Source of the DNA: Candidatus Omnitrophota bacterium
Lineage (GTDB): Bacteria; Omnitrophota; Gorgyraeia; Duberdicusellales; Duberdicusellaceae
Assembly: GCA_015486615.1 (NCBI GenBank)
Contig: WFRI01000090.1
Location: 1 to 64,000 of the forward strand
Length of the DNA stretch: 64,000 nucleotides
Reading direction: 5' to 3'
Under the pieces are notes generated by a model, which worked only from the letters and a program-made list of their open reading frames with translations, searched no databases and was not told the DNA's origin. A program made the translations under genes and the position numbers. Of this stretch, positions 17,219-24,688 are shown piece by piece. How positions within the stretch are numbered: the stretch's first letter is position 1; every line of letters begins with the position of its first letter.

Positions 17219-18952
17219 TCAATATTTAGGAATCTGGCTTTCCTGCAATTCCTGCCGGAAAATGTTCAAAAATTCCGCTATCGGCATACTGCCTAAAACT
17301 TTCCTGCCAAAAGCCCGGACATTTATTTCCCCCGCTGCCTGTTCTTTTTTGCCTACGACGATTATATAAAACGCTTTTTCTTTCTCTGCGCTGCGAATCT
17401 TTTTAGATAAGGTCTCTTCTTCATAAGACACCTCAACCCGCACAGAGTTCTTCTCTAACTCTCTTTTAATCTCTTCGGCATAAGGCAGAAAATCCCTGCT
17501 GACCGGCACAACCTTTACCTGTAAAGGGCAGAGCCAAAGAGGAAACCGCGCCTTATAATGCTCAGTCAAAGTAGCAATAAACCTTTCCAAACTGCCCAAA
17601 ATTACCCGGTGAACCATAACTGGCTGTTGTTTCCGGCCCTGCTCGTCTATATAATACAAACCAAAACGCTGAGGCAGAGAGAAATCCAGCTGCACAGTGG
17701 CGCACTGCCATTTGCGTCCTAAAGCATCCTCCAATTTTATGTCAATCTTCGGACCATAAAAAGCCCCTTCCTGCGGATTTACAGAAAATTGTATCTTCCC
17801 TTTTTTTAACACATTTTCTAATATAGCCTCAGCCTTATCCCATAAAGCGGCCTCGCCGATAAATTTCTCCGGCCGGGTGCTTAATTCCGCCTCAAACTTA
17901 CCAAAACCAAAAACCTGCATTGCTTCTTTGACAAACACCAAAACTTTTTCTATCTCTTCTTCTAACTGTCCGGGCCGGCAGAAAATATGGGCGTCGTCCT
18001 GAGTGAACCCCCGTACTCTTAACAGGCCGTGCAGAACTCCGCTTTTCTCATACCTATATACTGTTCCTAACTCAAAAATCTTCAAAGGCAGGTCCCTATA
18101 ACTGCGGATTTTCGTTTTATAAATCAGCATATGGCCGGGGCAATTCATCGGCTTTACACAAAAATCGCCTTCCGGAGTATTTATCAAATACATATATTCC
18201 CGGTAAAAATCCAAATGCCCGCTCTTCTGCCACAGGCCTGCGGCCATAATCTGAGGTGTGTTGACCATAATATAGCCGCGCTTTAAATGCTCCTTTATTT
18301 CCCAGTCTTCAATTATCCTTTTTAACACTGCTCCGCGTTTCAAGTAAAAAACAAGTCCCGGGCCTGCTTGTTCCGGGAAAAAATCAAACAACTCAGTTTC
18401 AACTCCTAATTTTCTGTGATCCCGTTTCTTTGCTTCTTCTCTCGCCGCCAAATAACTTTCCAACTCTTTTTGGCTGAAAAACGCTGTCCCGTATATTCTC
18501 TGCATCATAGGGTTTCCTTCTTTCCCCCGCCAATAAGCGCCGGACACCGTCAATAATCTAAAAGCCTTCACCTGTCCGGTATTGTTTATATGCGGCCCCC
18601 GGCATAAATCCGAAAAACCTCCGTTGGAATAGAAAGAAACCTCTTTGTCTGGAATGTCCTTTAATAATTCCAATTTGAACGGTTCATCTTTCAATAATTC
18701 CCCTGCTTGTTCTTTAGAAAGAACTTTCTTTTCAAAAGGTTCGGCACGGTCAATAATCTCCTGCATTTTCCGGGAAATTTTTTCTAAATCATCGGGGCTA
18801 AAACCTTTCTCCCAAAGAAAATCGTAATAAAATCCCTCCTTAATTGCCGGCCCAATGCCTAACTTAACCTGCGGATAAAGTTCTTTTACGGACGCAGCCA
18901 AAATATGTGCGCAACTGTGCCTTAATGTTTCTAATGAAAAGGGGTTACTCAT
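17219..18952 (-). CDS. thrS: Threonyl-tRNA synthetase lacking the TGS domain
   Basis: A ~577-residue class II synthetase. It begins almost at once with the second additional domain (LRHSCAHILAASVKELYP), so the usual N-terminal TGS domain (about 60 residues) is missing. The editing/SAD motifs HSCAH and the downstream GGFSDLCRGPH with the zinc-like C/H residues are present, as are catalytic motif 2 (FELGTVYRYEKSGVLHGLLRVRGFTQDDAH), motif 3 (VMVHRVILGSLERFIATLTEHY) and the anticodon-binding domain from ~480. I start at 18952, overlapping cpaF by 8 bases; the frame is open to 19003. Confidence 0.94.
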   Translation of the reverse strand: MSNPFSLETLRHSCAHILAASVKELYPQVKLGIGPAIKEGFYYDFLWEKGFSPDDLEKISRKMQEIIDRAEPFEKKVLSKEQAGELLKDEPFKLELLKDIPDKEVSFYSNGGFSDLCRGPHINNTGQVKAFRLLTVSGAYWRGKEGNPMMQRIYGTAFFSQKELESYLAAREEAKKRDHRKLGVETELFDFFPEQAGPGLVFYLKRGAVLKRIIEDWEIKEHLKRGYIMVNTPQIMAAGLWQKSGHLDFYREYMYLINTPEGDFCVKPMNCPGHMLIYKTKIRSYRDLPLKIFELGTVYRYEKSGVLHGLLRVRGFTQDDAHIFCRPGQLEEEIEKVLVFVKEAMQVFGFGKFEAELSTRPEKFIGEAALWDKAEAILENVLKKGKIQFSVNPQEGAFYGPKIDIKLEDALGRKWQCATVQLDFSLPQRFGLYYIDEQGRKQQPVMVHRVILGSLERFIATLTEHYKARFPLWLCPLQVKVVPVSRDFLPYAEEIKRELEKNSVRVEVSYEEETLSKKIRSAEKEKAFYIIVVGKKEQAAGEINVRAFGRKVLGSMPIAEFLNIFRQELQESQIPKY

Positions 18953-20018
18953 TATCGTCAGAAAAAATTGATTCGTCAAGCAAGCCTTCTCTCTGGAAAG
19001 CATTAAAAAACAAAGGATACATCCTCATTGAAGGCTTAAGGTATCCTAAAATTTTGCCGTTTTCATCCCGGCCTTTCTTACGAAATTTAAACAAATCCTG
19101 TAAAACTATTTCTCCTCTTTCTGTACCCCGCACTTCTGAAATATAAGTAATATGCCGAGTTCCGTCATCAAATTTTTCCTGCTGGACAATTATGTTTATA
19201 GTATCCGCTATCATTCTGCGAATATCCGGCAGGGAAAGTTTTATCCCGCTGCTCAAAATTAAAGCCTCCAGCCGGGCTAAAACCTGCAAAGGCGAGTTGC
19301 CATGAACAGCCGCCAGTGTCCCTTTGTGGCCGGTAGACATTGCCTGAATCATATCTAAAGACTCCGCCCCCCTGACTTCTCCGATAATCAGCCTGTCCGG
19401 CCGCATACGCAGGGAATTGCGGATAAGGTCAGAAAGAGACACGCCTCCTTTACCCTGCTCGTCGGGATCTTTTGTCTCCAAAGAAATCAAATTGCTATGA
19501 TGCAGTTTTAACTCCGCGGTATCCTCAATAGTAATTACCCTTTCCTGCTCCGGGATGTAGTAAGAAAGCATTTCCAAAGTCGTAGTCTTTCCGGTGCCTG
19601 TGCCTCCGGAAAAAATAATATTCAGTTTTCCTTTAATGCAGGCGATTAAAAAATCCGCAGCTTTGCGGCTAAGCGAACCCAACTTTACCAAATCGTCTAA
19701 GGAACGAATATTTTGAGAGAACTTTCGGATAGTAACTGCAACCCCCTGCAGAACAGAAGGCGGAATTATCACATTAACCCGGGAGCCGTCTTCTAAACAA
19801 ACATCCCCGTAAGGCCGGTTTTCATTTACCCTTTTTTCCCTTTTTGAAAAAATCTCATTAATCATAGATAAGATATCTTCATTGCCCGCAAACTTTATGT
19901 CGGTTAAGGTTTTAACCCCTCCCTTTTCTACAAATACCTTATCCGGCCCGTTAATCATAATTTCTGTAATATCGGGGTCCTCTAAAAGTTTATCTAAAAT
20001 TTCTCTTGCAGCCGGCAT
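18945..20018 (-). CDS. cpaF: CpaF/TadA-type pilus assembly ATPase
   Basis: A 357-residue type II/IV secretion ATPase of the CpaF/TadA class. It has the N-terminal MINGPDKVFVEKGG and YGDVCLEDGSRVNVIIPP, Walker A SGGTGTGKTTTLE (residue ~155), the Asp box ERVITIEDTAEL, Walker B with LRMRPDRLIIGEVRG and the His box STGHKGTLAAVHGNSP. It powers Flp/Tad pilus extension. No other tad gene adjoins it; pilin, tadB and tadC genes lie 20-28 kb away across the origin. The frame continues into tRNA-Val, so I start at the ATG at 20018. Confidence 0.88.
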   Translation of the reverse strand: MPAAREILDKLLEDPDITEIMINGPDKVFVEKGGVKTLTDIKFAGNEDILSMINEIFSKREKRVNENRPYGDVCLEDGSRVNVIIPPSVLQGVAVTIRKFSQNIRSLDDLVKLGSLSRKAADFLIACIKGKLNIIFSGGTGTGKTTTLEMLSYYIPEQERVITIEDTAELKLHHSNLISLETKDPDEQGKGGVSLSDLIRNSLRMRPDRLIIGEVRGAESLDMIQAMSTGHKGTLAAVHGNSPLQVLARLEALILSSGIKLSLPDIRRMIADTINIIVQQEKFDDGTRHITYISEVRGTERGEIVLQDLFKFRKKGRDENGKILGYLKPSMRMYPLFFNAFQREGLLDESIFSDDNE

Positions 20019-20060
20019 ATACTCTTTGTCTTTCTTCTTTCGCCTTAGATAAATGCTGAC

Positions 20061-20134
20061 TGGGCGCAAGAGGAGTCGAACCTCTGGCCTCAACGATGTC
20101 AACGTTGCGCTCTAACCAACTGAGCTATGCGCCC
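20061..20134 (-). tRNA. tRNA-Val (anticodon GAC)
   Basis: A complete cloverleaf: acceptor GGGCGCA/TGCGCCC, D stem GCTC/GAGC, anticodon stem CAACG/CGTTG with loop TTGACAT, T stem AGAGG/CCTCT with TTCGACT, discriminator A. The 3' CCA is not encoded. Confidence 0.95.
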
Positions 20135-20189
20135 ATTTATACATATACGCATCTCGTTGTTAAGAAACCAGCGCAAAATAATTAAATAA

Positions 20190-20275
20190 TGCCGGGGAAG
20201 GGACTCGAACCCTTACGTTCCTCACGGAACATGGGATTTTAAGTCCCAGGCGTCTGCCAATTCCGCCACCCCGGC
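20190..20275 (-). tRNA. tRNA-Leu (anticodon TAA)
   Basis: A class II tRNA with acceptor GCCGGGG/CCCCGGC, anticodon stem TGGGA/TCCCA with loop CTTAAAA, a long variable arm (TGTTCCGTGAGGAACG) and T arm AAGGG-TTCGAGT-CCCTT. CCA is not encoded. It lies 4 bases downstream of rpoZ. Confidence 0.95.
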
Positions 20276-20279
20276 ATTA

Positions 20280-20501
20280 TTATTTCTTCTTTTTTTTGCT
20301 GCTAACAAATTTAACCAGCCCCAAGCGGGCCTCTTCAATCGCTATAGTGATTGGCTTATCTTCATTAACTGCCCCATCCACAAGAGGCCTGCTCCCCGCA
20401 TCTATTTCCTGCGCCCGCATGGCAATGCCTACAATTAATTTGTACAAAGACCCGCCGGCTTTATCTAATAATTCTTCCAAAGAAATATAACCCGTTTTCA
20501 T
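20280..20501 (-). CDS. rpoZ: RNA polymerase omega subunit
   Basis: A 73-residue omega protein. ISLEELLDKAGGSLYKLIVGIAMRAQEI resembles the family core (SxYxLVxxxAxRAxQL) and KPITIAIEEARLGLVKF matches the second conserved block. It sits after gmk in the familiar remA-gmk-rpoZ order. GGGGG precedes the start. Confidence 0.85.
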   Translation of the reverse strand: MKTGYISLEELLDKAGGSLYKLIVGIAMRAQEIDAGSRPLVDGAVNEDKPITIAIEEARLGLVKFVSSKKKKK

Positions 20502-20558
20502 ATAGCCCCCTTGGTATAATTTTCATTAAAAACACTGCTTGAACTGGCTAAAATCAAC

Positions 20559-20567
20559 ATTATAACA
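20559..20567 (-). promoter_or_regulatory. Extended -10 promoter for rpoZ
   Basis: On the minus strand TGTTATAAT (TGn plus TATAAT) lies 58 bases before the rpoZ start. No good -35 is seen, which is usual for extended -10 promoters. Confidence 0.4.
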
Positions 20568-20644
20568 AAATAACCAAATTCAAATATTCAAGCAAGAATA
20601 CAGCAATGTTTGATTATTACCACTACGCCTTTTTACCAGCACCC

Positions 20645-20702
20645 ACCTCGGGGATGAAAAAATTCCACCCCCGAGAGGTTAAAAAGCGCGTCAGCGTTTT
20701 TT
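20645..20702. repeat. Hairpin repeat family A copy 3 (reverse orientation, with CTCGGGG arm pair)
   Basis: ACCTCGGGG (20645) pairs with CCCCGAGAGGT (20670) around an A-rich loop, and AAAAAGCGC/GCGTTTTTT (20681-20702) forms the second hairpin. The reverse complement gives the same order as copies at 17070, 46903 and 63052. It begins at the gmk stop and probably terminates that operon. Confidence 0.6.
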
Positions 20703-21297
20703 AAGTGGTACGCCTTAAACTCTCTACCTGAAGAATTTCCTTAAGCAGTTTTTTCGCCCGGGACACTGTTTTATTCTCTACCCAATAATGGTATTTTTGA
20801 GCATATTTTACTTCTTTTTTTGCCAAACGCAACCTCTTTTTCACTGTCTGGGCATCTTCTGTCGTTCTGGCAAGCAGGCGTCTTTCCAATTCCGCAAAAG
20901 ACGGAGGAAAGACAAAAATCAAAACTGTCCTGTCCGGATATTGCCTTTGTATCTCCATAGCACCCCTAACATCAACACTGACTACAAAATGCTTGTTTTG
21001 AGCAAAAGCCTTCTGCAGAAATTCTTTAGGACTGCCATACAATCTGCCGGCCACATTTTTAGTTTCCAAGAAGTCTCCCTGTCTTCTCTTTGCCAAAAAC
21101 TCTTTAGGGGAAAGAAACAAATAATCCCGGCCATGCTTTTCGCCTTCCCTCGGCCCGCGGGTTGTTGCAGTTATGCCCTTTAAAAAACTCTTTCTTATGC
21201 CCGCGTCCTTAAACAATTGTTTAAGCAGAGTGGTCTTGCCTGAGCCTGAGGGCCCGGACAAGATAAATATTTTCAGATTCTTACCCTTCGCCAGCAT
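20701..21297 (-). CDS. gmk: Guanylate kinase
   Basis: A 198-residue GMP kinase (ATP + GMP to ADP + GDP). P-loop GPSGSGKTT (residue ~15), GMP-binding TATTRGPREGEKHGRDYLF (~44) with the catalytic lid further on (RRLLARTTED). The start overlaps the remA stop by 17 bases, the usual remA-gmk coupling. Confidence 0.95.
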   Translation of the reverse strand: MLAKGKNLKIFILSGPSGSGKTTLLKQLFKDAGIRKSFLKGITATTRGPREGEKHGRDYLFLSPKEFLAKRRQGDFLETKNVAGRLYGSPKEFLQKAFAQNKHFVVSVDVRGAMEIQRQYPDRTVLIFVFPPSFAELERRLLARTTEDAQTVKKRLRLAKKEVKYAQKYHYWVENKTVSRAKKLLKEILQVESLRRTT

Positions 21298-21529
21298 TTT
21301 CCTCTACCCGTTCAATAATTGTCTGCGCCTGCAAAGAAGACAGGAAAATAAACCCGCTGTCAGTAATAACCACACTGCGAGTCTTACGGCCGCAGGTAAC
21401 ATCAACAATTTTATTGCTTCTTTTTGCCTCTTCAATTAGTCTTTTCACAGGTTTAGCCCCCGCAGCAATTATGCCTACAACTCTTTGTTTAAGAACAACA
21501 TTATTAAAGCCTAAATGCAATGCCTGCAC
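21281..21529 (-). CDS. remA: RemA/DUF370-family DNA-binding regulator
   Basis: An 82-residue DUF370 (RemA) protein: LGFNNVVLKQRVVGIIAAGAKPVKRL then KIVDVTCGRKTRSVVITDSGFIFLS. In Bacillus RemA forms rings that wrap DNA and activate matrix and osmoprotection genes. In many phyla it lies between yicC and gmk as here. The initiating Met-Gln-Ala reading fits no strong ribosome-binding site, so a few residues at the start are uncertain. Confidence 0.9.
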   Translation of the reverse strand: MQALHLGFNNVVLKQRVVGIIAAGAKPVKRLIEEAKRSNKIVDVTCGRKTRSVVITDSGFIFLSSLQAQTIIERVEENAGEG

Positions 21530-21534
21530 GCCTC

Positions 21535-22353
21535 TTACTCCAAATTCTGCGAGTGTTCCCTAATTCTTTCAATCGCTTCCTTTATATAAACCGTAAGCGC
21601 ACAGCCGCGCCGGTCTCTAATTTTGGCCAAAATAGTATTAGATTCCCTGAGCATCTCCTGAGAAAAGAAGTCTAAAAGCTTGCCTATCCTTTGAGGCCTG
21701 CGCCTAAGCAGCCTTAAAACTTCCTCTATATAAAACAAAAGCAGGACGATTTCTTCATTAACATCCTTTGCCGCATCAGTATTTAAACGCCGGCTATGCT
21801 TCTTCAATAAACCCGGCAGCTTCTCCACTTCTGTCTTTATGCTCTGCAACTGCCAGCGGATATCAGATAATATTACCCTGGCCTGTTTGTGTCTAAACGT
21901 CTCATAGTCTTTAAGTGTCCGGTCAAAAACCCGTTTGACTTTTACTGGATCGAGGCTGACTTTTGGCAAAAGACTGCTTCCCCTGCTATAATACAAATTT
22001 ATGACTTCGTTTAAAGCCAAATCCCCGTTTAATCCTGCACTGCGTTTAAGCAGAAGCATTTGCCGGACAAATTGTCTAAACTCTTTATCCTGCTTTAACC
22101 CCAAGGCCTTGCTTATGGGAGAAGCGGATATTTTAACTTCTACGCGGCCCCGCTGAATAGACTTTAAAAGAGCATCTCTGATATATTGCTCTAAATTTAC
22201 CGATAAACTGTCAGGGTAAAAAAATATATTAACGTCCAGATATTTAGAGTTGACACTGCGCAAAGATACCGTTATTTCATAACCGGAAAAAACCGCCCGT
22301 TTGCTGGCATAGGCAGTCATTGTTTTAGAACATCCGGCTGTTTCTTCGCTCAT
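21535..22353 (-). CDS. yicC: YicC-family endoribonuclease
   Basis: A ~272-residue YicC protein. The N-terminal domain MTAYASKRAVFSGYEITVSLRSVNSKYLDVNI and the C-terminal DUF1732 block (GKLLDFFSQEMLRESNTILAKIRD) are both clear. YicC proteins are RNA-cleaving enzymes linked to small-RNA turnover in E. coli. I take the ATG at 22353, whose ATGA overlaps the ndk stop; an ATG at 22320 matching MTAYAS is the alternative. Confidence 0.9.
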   Translation of the reverse strand: MSEETAGCSKTMTAYASKRAVFSGYEITVSLRSVNSKYLDVNIFFYPDSLSVNLEQYIRDALLKSIQRGRVEVKISASPISKALGLKQDKEFRQFVRQMLLLKRSAGLNGDLALNEVINLYYSRGSSLLPKVSLDPVKVKRVFDRTLKDYETFRHKQARVILSDIRWQLQSIKTEVEKLPGLLKKHSRRLNTDAAKDVNEEIVLLLFYIEEVLRLLRRRPQRIGKLLDFFSQEMLRESNTILAKIRDRRGCALTVYIKEAIERIREHSQNLE

Positions 22354-22856
22354 GCCCATACTTTTTGCTCTACTTTTTCCAAAGTAATTACCTTGCAGGG
22401 ATATAAATTCACTACTACCTCTGAAGGAGCAAACCAAAGTTTAATTTCCTTCTCCGCATCTTCTGCTGAGGAAGAAGCGTGCACAACGTTTTCAAACAAA
22501 CCTGTGGTAAGAATCCGGCCGTAAGCACCCCGCACAGATACAGGATCCGCCTCTTCCGGATTAGTTGCCCCAACTATCTGCCTGACTTGAGATATGGCAG
22601 ATTCGCCGTAATAAACCATTGCCAAAACCCTGTTTTCGCCGTGTAGCTGGCCGGTAATATAACGCAGCAACTCCTTGAAAAATGGCCTGTCAGATAAATG
22701 CCCATAATGCTTCTTAGCCAAAGATTCGGAAACCTTAACGGTTTTTGCAGCAATAATTTTCAGGCCGGCCTGAGAAAGCCGGGAAAGAATATCGCCGGTT
22801 AACGATTTTTTCAACCCGTCAGGCTTAATAATAACTAAAGTCGCTTCTCGTGCCAT
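22350..22856 (-). CDS. ndk: Nucleoside diphosphate kinase
   Basis: A 168-residue NDK that equilibrates NTPs and NDPs through a phosphohistidine. EATLVIIKPDGL begins the fold, RGAYGRI is the nucleotide loop and NVVHASSSAEDAEKEI (residue ~124) contains the catalytic His. It is about 25 residues longer than common NDKs, with an insert after HLSDRPFFKELLRYITGQ and a C-terminal extension. Placement beside parB is unusual but the genes abut (2-base gap). Confidence 0.93.
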   Translation of the reverse strand: MAREATLVIIKPDGLKKSLTGDILSRLSQAGLKIIAAKTVKVSESLAKKHYGHLSDRPFFKELLRYITGQLHGENRVLAMVYYGESAISQVRQIVGATNPEEADPVSVRGAYGRILTTGLFENVVHASSSAEDAEKEIKLWFAPSEVVVNLYPCKVITLEKVEQKVWA

Positions 22857-22857
22857 A

Positions 22858-23745
22858 TCATTCCGCCTCCCACCCCAATAACTTTAACAAAGCCTCTAAA
22901 TCTTCCTGTGAATAAAACTCCAAAACCACCTTGCCCCTCTTCCCTTTTTGAGCAATGCTAACCTTGCGGCCTAAACGTTCCTGGAGTTTAGTCTCTATAT
23001 CAGAAAGGAAGATATCTCTGGATTTGACTTTTTTTGGCCTGGCCCGACTTACTTTTTTCTCCAATAAATTAACCGGTGTATTTTGCTGAAGAACATCCTG
23101 AAAAACCTGCAACATCTGTTGAGAGTCTTTTATCCCTAAAAGAGCACGGGCCTGAGTCTTAGAGACTTTACCTAGTTTGACTGCCTCCTGAATAGGTTCG
23201 GGCAAAGATAACAGTCTTAGAGTATTAGTAATTGTTGACCGGTCTTTGCCTAATTTTTCAGAAATTTGCTGGTGAGAAAGATTAAACTCCTTAATCAATC
23301 TCTGCAGACTCTTGGCTTCTTCTAAAGGGTTTAAATCCTGACGCTGGAGATTCTCCATAATAGAAACCAATAAAGCCTGCTGATCCCCTATTTTCTTAAC
23401 TATTGCTGGTAACTTATTGATACCCAACAACTTGGCAGCCTTAAGCCTGCGGCTGCCTGCAATTACCTCAAAAAACCCTTTACTAATTTCTCTTACCAAC
23501 AACGGCTGCAAAATCCCTTGCTGTTGAATAGACTGTTTTAATTCCTTTAATTCCTGCTCAGGAATTTGCTCCCTGCTTTGGAACGGGCTTAAACGCAGAT
23601 TGTCAGTATCAATATAGATGTATTCTTGATTCTGACTTTTCTCCGGGACTTGGGAAATCAAGCCTTGTTGAGACTGCGTTTTGACCTCTTTGTTCCGAGG
23701 GATCAATGCTTCCAGGCCTCTGCCCAGCACTCTCTTCTCCATCAT
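22858..23745 (-). CDS. parB: Chromosome partitioning protein ParB (Spo0J)
   Basis: A 295-residue ParB CTPase/DNA clamp. N-terminus KRVLGRGLEALIPR, then LSPFQSREQIPEQELKEL (box I), AGSRRLKAAK (box II), the HTH with NLSHQQISEKLGKDRSTITNTLRLLSLP, and a short C-terminal dimer domain. It loads on parS and works with ParA in origin segregation. The start has GGGAG upstream and lies 137 bases inside the parA frame. Confidence 0.95.
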   Translation of the reverse strand: MMEKRVLGRGLEALIPRNKEVKTQSQQGLISQVPEKSQNQEYIYIDTDNLRLSPFQSREQIPEQELKELKQSIQQQGILQPLLVREISKGFFEVIAGSRRLKAAKLLGINKLPAIVKKIGDQQALLVSIMENLQRQDLNPLEEAKSLQRLIKEFNLSHQQISEKLGKDRSTITNTLRLLSLPEPIQEAVKLGKVSKTQARALLGIKDSQQMLQVFQDVLQQNTPVNLLEKKVSRARPKKVKSRDIFLSDIETKLQERLGRKVSIAQKGKRGKVVLEFYSQEDLEALLKLLGWEAE

Positions 23746-24523
23746 ACACTCCCTGTATATCTTGCTTTAATATTTCCTTGGTTAAATTAAAGTATGCCCT
23801 AGCCCCAATACAATGTTTATCGTATAAAACAATGGGTTTGCCGAAACTCGGAGCCTCAGACAACCGGACATTCCTGGGAATAATAGTCTTATAAGCCTTA
23901 TCAGGGAAGAACCGTTTAACTTCATCAATAACCTGCAAAGTCAAACGAGTCCTGAAATCAGCCATAGTCAAAATAATTCCTTCTATTTCTAAATTCGAAT
24001 TTAACCGTTCCTTGATTAGATTTACAGTATCTAAAAGCCGGCTTAAACCTTCTAAAGCATAATATTCACACTGAATAGGGATCACTACGCCCTGTGCCGC
24101 ACAAAGAGCATTAAGCGTAAGCAAACTTAGAGACGGCGGAGAATCAATAAGAATAAAGTCAAAATTATCTTTTACTTTATCCAGAATCCGAGACAGAAAA
24201 TATTCGCGAGAATCCGCTCCTACAAATTCTATTTCTGCACCGGCTAAATCCGGTTTAGCAGGCATAATATATAAATATCGGATATCCGTGGTAAAAATAG
24301 CCTTTTGTGGAATAACACTCTTATACAAAGCCTCATAAACTCCAACATCAACTTTATTTTTATCTACCCCTAAACCGCTGGTGGCATTAGCCTGAGGATC
24401 CAAATCTATAACTAATACTTTTCTGCCAGCCAAAGCTAAAAAAGCCGCAACATTAATTAAACTGGTTGTCTTACCTGTGCCGCCTTTTTGATTGCAAAAA
24501 CTTAATACTTTCCCCATACTCAT
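23609..24523 (-). CDS. parA: Chromosome partitioning ATPase ParA (Soj)
   Basis: A 304-residue deviant-Walker ATPase: KGGTGKTTSLINVAA (residue ~13), DLDPQANATSGLG (~40), LIDSPPSLSLLTLNAL (~123). Conserved sequence ends near FNLTKEIL (~254), after which about 50 hydrophilic residues are read in a second frame over the start of parB. Typical Soj is ~255 residues, so the tail may be a real overlap extension or the result of a frameshift near the end. The gene has a strong promoter with a parS site at its start point. Confidence 0.93.
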   Translation of the reverse strand: MSMGKVLSFCNQKGGTGKTTSLINVAAFLALAGRKVLVIDLDPQANATSGLGVDKNKVDVGVYEALYKSVIPQKAIFTTDIRYLYIMPAKPDLAGAEIEFVGADSREYFLSRILDKVKDNFDFILIDSPPSLSLLTLNALCAAQGVVIPIQCEYYALEGLSRLLDTVNLIKERLNSNLEIEGIILTMADFRTRLTLQVIDEVKRFFPDKAYKTIIPRNVRLSEAPSFGKPIVLYDKHCIGARAYFNLTKEILKQDIQGVYDGEESAGQRPGSIDPSEQRGQNAVSTRLDFPSPGEKSESRIHLY

Positions 24524-24538
24524 TAATTCTTCTCTAAA

Positions 24539-24554
24539 TGTTTCATATGAAACA
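24539..24554. promoter_or_regulatory. parS site 1
   Basis: TGTTTCATATGAAACA is a perfect 16-base palindrome differing from the classic TGTTTCACGTGAAACA only at the two centre bases. It overlaps the expected transcription start of parAB, suggesting ParB feedback. Confidence 0.85.
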
Positions 24555-24561
24555 TAGCAAA

Positions 24562-24589
24562 ATTATAGAACAAAAAGAAATTTTGTCAA
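24562..24589 (-). promoter_or_regulatory. Sigma70-type promoter of parAB
   Basis: Minus strand TTGACA (24589-24584), 16-base spacer, TATAAT (24567-24562). Both boxes are consensus. The start point should fall near 24555, next to parS site 1. Confidence 0.85.
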
Positions 24590-24640
24590 GAGGAATTACT
24601 TCCAATTACTGACAACACGCCTTCTTGCCACTACCCGTGT

Positions 24641-24662
24641 AAAAAGCGCTAACGCGCTTTTT
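24641..24662. terminator. Hairpin terminator after yidC, family A copy 4
   Basis: AAAAAGCGC TAAC GCGCTTTTT gives a perfect 9-base-pair stem with A and T runs, so it can terminate in both directions. It follows the yidC stop on the minus strand. Confidence 0.75.
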
Positions 24663-24671
24663 AGCGGTAGG

Positions 24672-24687
24672 TGTTTCATATGAAACA
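24672..24687. promoter_or_regulatory. parS site 2
   Basis: A second copy of TGTTTCATATGAAACA, within a 22-base palindrome 24669-24690 that reaches into the yidC stop codon. It lies 118 bases from site 1. Confidence 0.85.
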
Positions 24688-24688
24688 C

